A stretch of 64,000 nucleotides of DNA from Antedon mediterranea (lineage: Eukaryota > Echinodermata > Crinoidea > Comatulida > Antedonidae): assembly GCF_964355755.1 (NCBI RefSeq), contig NC_092674.1, positions 1,431,001-1,495,000 of the forward strand. The letters run 5' to 3'. The translations under genes and the position numbers were made by a program. Shown piece by piece: positions 59,301-64,000 of the stretch. The notes under the pieces were generated by a model that did no database searches, was not told the DNA's origin, and saw nothing but the letters and a program-made list of their open reading frames with translations. Each line of letters starts with the position of its first letter. The stretch's first letter is position 1.

Positions 59301-61012
59301 ATGGAAAGTAAATTTTCTACCTTTCATGATTTTTTTTTACAAACATTTTTAGCAAAATGAAAAAAATTTAAAATAAGTACTTGAATACAGAACCAAATTG
59401 AATTCGATGGAAAGCATCTATCTTCAAAAGTAATCCCTGGGGAAAAAAATATAAATAAAACTATAAATCAAAATCAATTCACTAGTACTGTCAAAAACCA
59501 ATAGATGCACTGATTATGTTTAAATAATATAGTATAAAACTGACTCCAAATAAAGAGAGGCAAGTCATGATTCAACGTTTCGATCTGTATTTAAAAAATA
59601 TTACACATACCTTATGGATGTCATAATGCAAGCCTCTTATAGCAAAGGTGGGGTCATAGGGCACATCTTTTATTCCTGGTGGAAACTAATTAAAACAAAA
59701 TTAATTAAAACAAATAGTAATTTGATATGTATAAAATAGAAAGAATCAAACATGCCAATGTAGAATGGTTTGTGGAAAATAGTGTTCTATCTTTTTATGA
59801 ATTCTTGAAGCTGACAATTTATAGTTTTCTTTCCTGAATTATGAAAATGAAAAACAAAATGTTAAATTGTATATATGAATATTTATTGTTTGATTCCAAA
59901 ATGTATTTAAGTGAAGAGAGGCACTATATGTCAACAAATAATTCTTAGTAATTCCATGATGGTTGTCACATAATGCTTTGTATTGTACATTGTACATTAT
60001 CATTGATTACTTCCATCTTGGTCCTGTCTCAATGATGGTTGTCACATAATGCTTTGTATTGTACATTGTACATCATTGATTACTTCCATCTTGGTCCTGT
60101 CTCCATGACGGTTGTCACATAATGCTTTGTATTTCTTGTCTTTTTTATTGTATGTATATGTTTCATATGGACAGTTTGTCTGAAATAAAGTTGAATTGAA
60201 CATTGCACCACTTCTTTCATCAACCTACCAGTTTTTTCTCCATTAATATCTGTAGTGCCATTTTGTATATAAGTTGATCAAGCTCAACAGTATAGTCAGC
60301 CAGTGTGTAATCATAATCAAATCCATAGATGTTAATATCTCCTAGATTCAACTCATTATTTGAAAACACGCCCTTTGGGTTTATGTGATGTAAATCACTT
60401 TTTGCTGAAAAAATAAACAAAGTTTGCCCTTTTTAATTGAACAAGAAACTGAAACAAGAAGTGTGTGCCTCACACTTGTTGGGGAATGGTCAAATGATGC
60501 CTCATATTTGTGGGGACGGTAACTCGATTTCTTTTTGGATACATTTTGCATGGGATGGCTCACATGCCTCGCACACTGATGTGCCATTTGTAACAAGTCA
60601 AGAGAAGCCAGATTAAGTTTGAGGCCTATTTTATTATTATTATGATATATGTTATATGTATTTGTTATATTATCATAATATATGTGTATTCATTATAAAC
60701 CAATACACGGTAAATCCATCTATTCATTCATTATTTCCTAGGCCTAGGCCTGCATAATTGTATTTCAACCAGTCAGACATGCATCCAGGGACCAGACAAT
60801 ATGATTGCCGCCACACAAAACGAAAAAGACAGGCTAGGCCTAGCATAGCTACCTAGCTTTTCGCAATAATCCTTTGATAATTTATAAAGGCGCCACAGAT
60901 CACCGCTTGTAGCATTGGAATCTTTGTTCCAAGAATTACTTAAATAATAAGAACGATAACTAAAAAATCTATGAGTATGTCTTGCAAATGTTCTTCTCAT
61001 GGGCGCCGCCAT
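47347..61012 (-). CDS. NT5DC2/NT5DC3: 5'-nucleotidase domain-containing protein (NT5DC2/NT5DC3-like), HAD superfamily
   Basis: Fifteen minus-strand exons: 61012-60853, 60404-60229, 59685-59611, 59436-59381, 57541-57451, 57330-57259, 56863-56807, 56660-56600, 56193-56091, 55598-55497, 55181-55097, 54762-54622, 49854-49768, 47821-47757, 47602-47347; 528 aa. The start [20 protein letters not shown] suggests mitochondrial targeting. HAD motif I is [12 protein letters not shown], followed by [13 protein letters not shown]. Motif II region is KKLFLITNS, motif IV is [20 protein letters not shown]. The tail [18 protein letters not shown] and [13 protein letters not shown] is highly typical of NT5DC2/3. 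Enzymatic activity is not established for this subgroup. The 4.8-kb intron 54621-49855 holds two big minisatellites. Exon 9 uses the donor at 56090 (TTTGT|GTATGT); a nearer GT at 56106 breaks frame. Confidence 0.93.
49470..49632. mobile_element. Possible relative of the 890-bp PCCB element
   Basis: Repeated ATCGGTTAAT words and an end GTTCTGCGGAAATACGGCC next to TA resemble the right end of the 16316-17205 element. Left end not found. Confidence 0.4.
49905..50025. mobile_element. Family-1 MITE copy, left end lost
   Basis: TGTGATGTTCCCATATATGG body and TTGATAGTGTAGACAGAG right end. Confidence 0.82.
50064..51716. repeat. 55-bp minisatellite, about 30 units, nearly perfect
   Basis: Units run TACACATTGCAATACATTGG, TTCAGCCACTGCCAATTAGA, ATAAAGCAGGACTTA. 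Changes are rare (TTAG to TTTG near the end, ACTTA to ACTTG twice). It lies in the NT5DC intron between exons 12 and 13. Each unit has one plus-strand AATAAA. Such homogeneity suggests recent expansion or conversion. Confidence 0.98.
52020..52106 (-). mobile_element. tRNA-derived SINE head or tRNA pseudogene
   Basis: On the minus strand TAGCTTGATGGTTAACG resembles an A box and GGTTCAATCC (52057-52048) a B box, spaced as in a tRNA. The cloverleaf is not complete and there is no clear acceptor stem. Confidence 0.5.
52545..54420. repeat. 47-49 bp G-rich minisatellite, about 39 units
   Basis: Units GGCCTTGGGGTGGTGGAAGC, AGGTGAAATAAAGCTCAAAA, then GGGGAGCAG or GGGTAG. Variants interleave. The outer 5' units (52545-52740) are more divergent than the centre, a sign of growth from inside. 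Its minus-strand frames give FTCFHHPKA-type peptides that are repeat by-products. Same NT5DC intron as the 55-bp array. Confidence 0.97.
54838..54942. mobile_element. Family-1 MITE copy, short form
   Basis: AGCTCTGTCTACACTATCAA to AAGTTAGTGTAGAGAGAGCT, flanked by TAA and TTA. Confidence 0.88.
55988..56062. repeat. Dispersed repeat, copy 1
   Basis: CAGTGGTGGATCCAGATTTT followed by CTTTTGCATTACAATTTGCG and AGGGGGGCCAGGG. The same words recur at 62613-62735. Confidence 0.6.
56358..56478. mobile_element. Family-1 MITE copy
   Basis: CTATCTACACTATCAAACTA at left; body AAATATGGTAGTGATATGAC; right end AATAAAGTTTGACAATC, decayed. Confidence 0.78.
56913..57152. mobile_element. Possible inverted-repeat element
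   Basis: CGTATATACTCGGGTATAAT then CCCACTC at left and GTGGGGTGGGATATACAATA at right look like decayed inverted ends. Inside, TATAGTCCCA and TATAGTTCCACC repeat the theme. Confidence 0.4.
57610..58081. repeat. 59-bp minisatellite, 8 units
   Basis: ACCTGCATTAGTGAGTTTAT, CTAACAAGACTTCTACGCAA, TCAGTGGCACAACGGCTAG. GTGGCACAACGGCTAGACC resembles part of a tRNA-derived SINE A-box region, so it may have grown from a SINE. Confidence 0.96.
58636..58924. mobile_element. 289-bp element with ATCCATGGACGCCATTC inverted ends
   Basis: ATCCATGGACGCCATTCGGG at the left and CGGAATGGCGTCCATGGAT at the right are inverted. It contains a second inverted pair (TTAAATTGTGATTTAAATG region). No coding capacity. It lies in an NT5DC intron. 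Confidence 0.6.
59038..59073. repeat. 36-bp perfect palindrome
   Basis: CAACTCAGACAGCGTC, centre GTAC, then the exact reverse complement. There is no spacer. Confidence 0.95.
59165..59290. repeat. GC-rich block with CGAGCAAAGCGAGCAA motif
   Basis: GCCGGGGCCTTCGGCCCC, GGGGGCCCTTGGCGGCCCCC and TTGCTCGCTTTGCTCGCACC stand out in an AT-rich intron. Each contains small hairpins. I cannot name the family. Confidence 0.55.
59956..60145. repeat. 73-77 bp tandem repeat, about 2.5 units
   Basis: ATGATGGTTGTCACATAATG then CTTTGTATTGTACATTGTAC and CATTGATTACTTCCATCTTG, repeated from 60033 and partly from 60105. Confidence 0.88.
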
Positions 61013-61386
61013 TATTGTTTTCGTTGATTCATAAACATTTTTATTAACTTACTTTTAGCTTGACAAAAAAATGTATTTGATAGGCTAACAAATAAAATAT
61101 ATTTGTAAGTTTATTATTTATGAATAAAAATGATTTATATTCAAATGTAAAGCAAAATATTAAATATTATCATTAGACGACATATAGTTAACAAGTTCGT
61201 GTCAAGTTTAGGGTCAAAACTGACCAATGAAATCACAACACATCAGGTTGCGAATTCGACGTGGTTGTTTTTCGACAACAATTGTGAATGAGGGTTATGT
61301 TTTTGTAGTGTTCTTTTCATTTAGTTGAATTCCTTGTCACTACTGCATGGTGTCAGTATCCCAGTACTCTTGAGGAATTTTACAAG
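61013..61386. promoter_or_regulatory. Bidirectional promoter of NT5DC2/3-like and DNAJC3, with possible UPR element
   Basis: 374 bp between divergent ATGs. It contains a CCAAT box at 61224-61228 and GACGTGG at 61258-61264, the core of the XBP1/ATF6 unfolded-protein-response site (TGACGTGG/A). DNAJC3 is an ER-stress gene in vertebrates, so the match is plausible. No full ERSE (CCAAT-N9-CCACG) is present. Confidence 0.45.
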
Positions 61387-63314
61387 ATGAAAAACATTTA
61401 TAATTTTTTATCTTCTTTTCCAATTCTACTAGTAACTATTGGTCTTGGACATGAAAAAGGTAGGCCTAACATAACTTTTAAACGACCAACATTTTCAGTC
61501 AGCAGGGCACCACCTGTCACACGTCAGCTTGCTTGTATGTAGTGTAGTGTAGGTGGAAGGGCTTGTCACTGTATGGTGAAAATAGATTACTGTATATATT
61601 CATTAGGAATAATTATGTAGGCCTAATGTAGGGGCTTAGCTAGCAAGGCTTGCTTAAGTTACTTAAAAAATTATTTTTGTTTTTTGGAAAATGAATTTCT
61701 AATAATAAATATTATAAATAATCTGTTTTACTTTACTTTTTATATATTCAGGCGTATATTGGCTAGTTCAGTATGCCTCCTCGACCTAGCATGGTTGTTT
61801 AATATAATAAAAACCAGTGCTTGGTTAGTTTGTATAATAGATAGGCCTATATGTTGGTTATGGTTGGTTATATTTCTCGTTTTATGTCTGTTTTGTGTCT
61901 TCTGCTTGTTTACTTCTGTTGTTATTTAATTTAAAATCTGATTCTGGTTGGTGTATGGTGTACTGTGTTACTTGCGAAACCTTAGACCTGGCCGCTGGGG
62001 TGATCAAATAAAATAAAACTATACATAGAACACGTTTCTACAATAATAAATAAAAAAGCCTGATCATTTTTTATTATGTTTTACTTCGTAGGAGTTGATG
62101 CCACTCAGAAGGATGCCTCGAGGCATATGGAGAATGGTAATGCCTTATTGGCCGCTGGTCAGCTCGCCGAGGCACTGAACCATTACAATTCAGCAATTGG
62201 TATGTTTATTCAAGCATAAAAGACAATTTTGTTTTGTTCATGCTTACATTTTACTTGAAATTGTACATTCAAAATGGGGTTTTTTTTCGCTAAAAGTTTT
62301 TAGCTAAAATTCACATTCCGTTTTCTTTCTTTTACAGAGAATGACCCAGATAATTTCATGGCATACTACAGGAGGGCAACTGTTTATTTGGCAATGGGCC
62401 GTTCCAAGTCGGCGTTACCGGACTTGAAGAAGAGCAGTGTATTAAATAAAGCATTTTCACCCGCTCTTGTTAACCATGGCAACATCCTAATGAAACAAGG
62501 TCATTTGGCAGCCGCTAAGAAAGACTACGAAGCAGTTGTAAGTTTATTTGGAGCGAAGGTCATAGTTAAGAGGTCAAACTTTCAGAAAGGTTAAATATAT
62601 AATATATGTATCAGTGGTGAATCCAGGATTTTGAAACAGAGGGGCCTAGGGCCTAAAAGTGGTGAAATGAAGTTATGAACTTAATTTGATGTCCAATCCT
62701 TTGCATTACCATTTGCAAAATTTAAGATTCACCGTGACACCTATGTATGTGATTTAATGAATGGACTACTGTATCGGAATTTGTAAGTGAAAGAAATACT
62801 CTGTTTTGTTCTACAGATAGCAAACGATCCAAGCAATAAAGAAGCCAATGAGAAGCTAAGACTGGTTGATCCATTAATTGCGAACATAAAGCAAGGCGAC
62901 GCCCTCATGAAGTCCAGGAACTTTCAAGAGGCCCTTCAATATTATAATGCTGTTATAGATGTAAGAGATTCAACAATAATTTCGTTTAGAATTTATCAAG
63001 ATTTTTGCTTTGCACTATCTTATTGTTTTGTTGTTCTCTGTGTGTGTCACTGCCTCAAAAGAAGAATTTTATAAATATGAAATATTGTTTGTACCAATTT
63101 TTAAATAGATTTATTAATTGATTTTCTTTCAGCATTGTATATGGTTTCCAGATGTACGAATAAATCGTGCCGAATGTTACCTTCAAGTTGGAGAAGTATA
63201 TAAAGCAATTGACGACTACAAAGTGATAGTAAAATTGACCAATGACAACACACAAGGTTATTATAAAATGAGCGGACTTCACTATCAAATTGGAGATTTA
63301 GACGATGCTTTAGT
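61387..63314 (+). CDS. DNAJC3: DnaJ homologue C3 (P58IPK), 5' exons; gene continues past window
   Basis: ER-lumen co-chaperone of BiP. Five exons: 61387-61459, 62092-62199, 62338-62537, 62817-62960, 63133-63314; phases agree and the last ends in phase 2 at a GTAAGT donor. The N-terminus MKNIYNFLSSFPILLVTIGL is a signal peptide. Then come TPR units: NGNALLAAGQLAEALNHYNS, NDPDNFMAYYRRATVYLAMG, SKSALPDLKKSSVL, LVNHGNILMKQGHLAAAKKD, and later RINRAECYLQVGEVYKAIDD and TNDNTQGYYKMSGLHYQIGD, all aligned with vertebrate DNAJC3. The remaining TPRs and the J domain lie beyond base 64000; I find no further exon in 63315-64000. Confidence 0.92.
62613..62735. repeat. Dispersed repeat, copy 2
   Basis: CAGTGGTGAATCCAGGATTT, AGAGGGGCCTAGGGCC and TCCTTTGCATTACCATTTGC, matching 55988-56062. 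In a DNAJC3 intron. Confidence 0.6.
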
Positions 63315-64000
63315 GTAAGTGTTGTTTATACACAATTGGATGGGAGAACAACATACAGAATAAATATATGTATATGCTTTGTAGGAATATAGGAAATAGC
63401 ATGTAAGTTTAGGGTTACCCTGGACTAAGTTGTATTATAGTTGGAGAAATAACATGTAAGTTTAGGGTTACCCTGGACTAAGTTGTAATATAGTTGGAGA
63501 AATAACATGTAAGTTTAGGGTTAACTTAAAGGCCAGGTGCGGGCAAAAAATTTCTATTGATCATACATTCCAATAATTATCGATCTATAGTTTCCCCTAT
63601 GTTTCATAATTTTTGGGATTTTCTTTGTGTTACACGAGCTTGTTGAAAATAAGCACTTTCATATCAGTGGGGGGATAGTTCAAATTACACAGTAAAATCT
63701 CTATTCTTTTGTACACAAATTTTGTAAATAGAGAGGCATTTTAAAAAGCTATGAAAAATAAATGGTGTGGTAAAAAATGTTATCAGATGACTAAATATAG
63801 GTAATATAACTTGAATATTACATTTCTGATATTTTTATTCAACTTCAGATTTTTATTTTATTTTCATGCTATAGCAAAAATTATCCACCGTATATCCACC
63901 ATCTTTTTTCACCGTCTAGGGAGTCACCAGATATGTTATTACATTAGGTTAACTACCTAACTTCCTGGTTTTTATGGAAGAATTTTGCCAAATTTTGTAT
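63315..64000. other. DNAJC3 intron, incomplete
   Basis: Begins with a GTAAGT donor. Contains a three-unit tandem repeat of about 53 bp (63397-63525) and an AT-rich remainder. No exon of the TPR or J domain is visible. Confidence 0.7.
63397..63525. repeat. Tandem repeat, about 53 bp, 2.5-3 units
   Basis: Units share ATGTAAGTTTAGGGTTACCC followed by TGGACTAAGTTGTA and GTTGGAGAAATAAC. Lies in the DNAJC3 intron. Confidence 0.8.

Noticed and set aside
61210-61275. Full ER stress response element (CCAAT-N9-CCACG)
   Set aside because: The CCAAT at 61224 is followed after nine bases by ACACA, not CCACG. Only the shorter GACGTGG core remains.

Overview
The window is animal nuclear DNA: AT-rich, with many introns, spliced genes and dense short inverted-repeat elements. 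Gene content, the frequent TAGGCCTA-type words and the mixture of vertebrate-like genes with a DUF229 gene point to an invertebrate deuterostome, most likely an echinoderm. That assignment is inference; no species marker is visible. No rRNA, CRISPR or prokaryotic feature was found.

Layout, left to right. 882-6649 (+): last exons of a PP2A regulatory subunit B'' gene (PPP2R3A-like). 8858-9733 (+): an intronless rhodopsin-type GPCR. 12162-13409 (-): intronless MSL2 (RING plus CXC E3 ligase). 13778-19773 (+): PCCB (propionyl-CoA carboxylase beta), head-to-head with MSL2. 21601-22338 and 23512-24144 (+): two tandem paralogues of an unrecognised basic protein with a WYxQY motif. 25021-27792 (-): a DUF229 membrane-anchored sulfatase-like protein. 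28613-33810 (+): CEP63/DEUP1 centriole protein. 37560-39883 (+): a secreted astacin metalloprotease with a C-terminal kringle. 42160-42705 (-): a MID1IP1/THRSP-like protein. 47347-61012 (-): an NT5DC2/NT5DC3-like HAD protein in 15 exons, head-to-head with 61387 to beyond 63314 (+), the 5' exons of DNAJC3 (P58IPK). The exon models were built by hand. Phases agree at every junction, and product lengths match the families where the gene is complete.

The rest is introns and intergenic DNA full of short inverted-repeat elements. At least three MITE families share ends of the form TWA-AGC...GCT-TWA, the target choice of PIF/Harbinger transposons. Several minisatellites have periods of 17 to 59 bp; two large ones fill most of one NT5DC intron.

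The most unusual structure is in PCCB. A 48-bp tandem array repeats the 3' splice site plus the first 15 bases of exon 7, giving 12 decoy acceptors before the real one, and it is interrupted by an 890-bp inverted-repeat element with a TAA target duplication. PCCB also appears to use two GC-AG introns. The order and strands PPP2R3A(+) MSL2(-) PCCB(+), with CEP63 nearby, match human 3q22 as I recall it, suggesting ancient deuterostome microsynteny.
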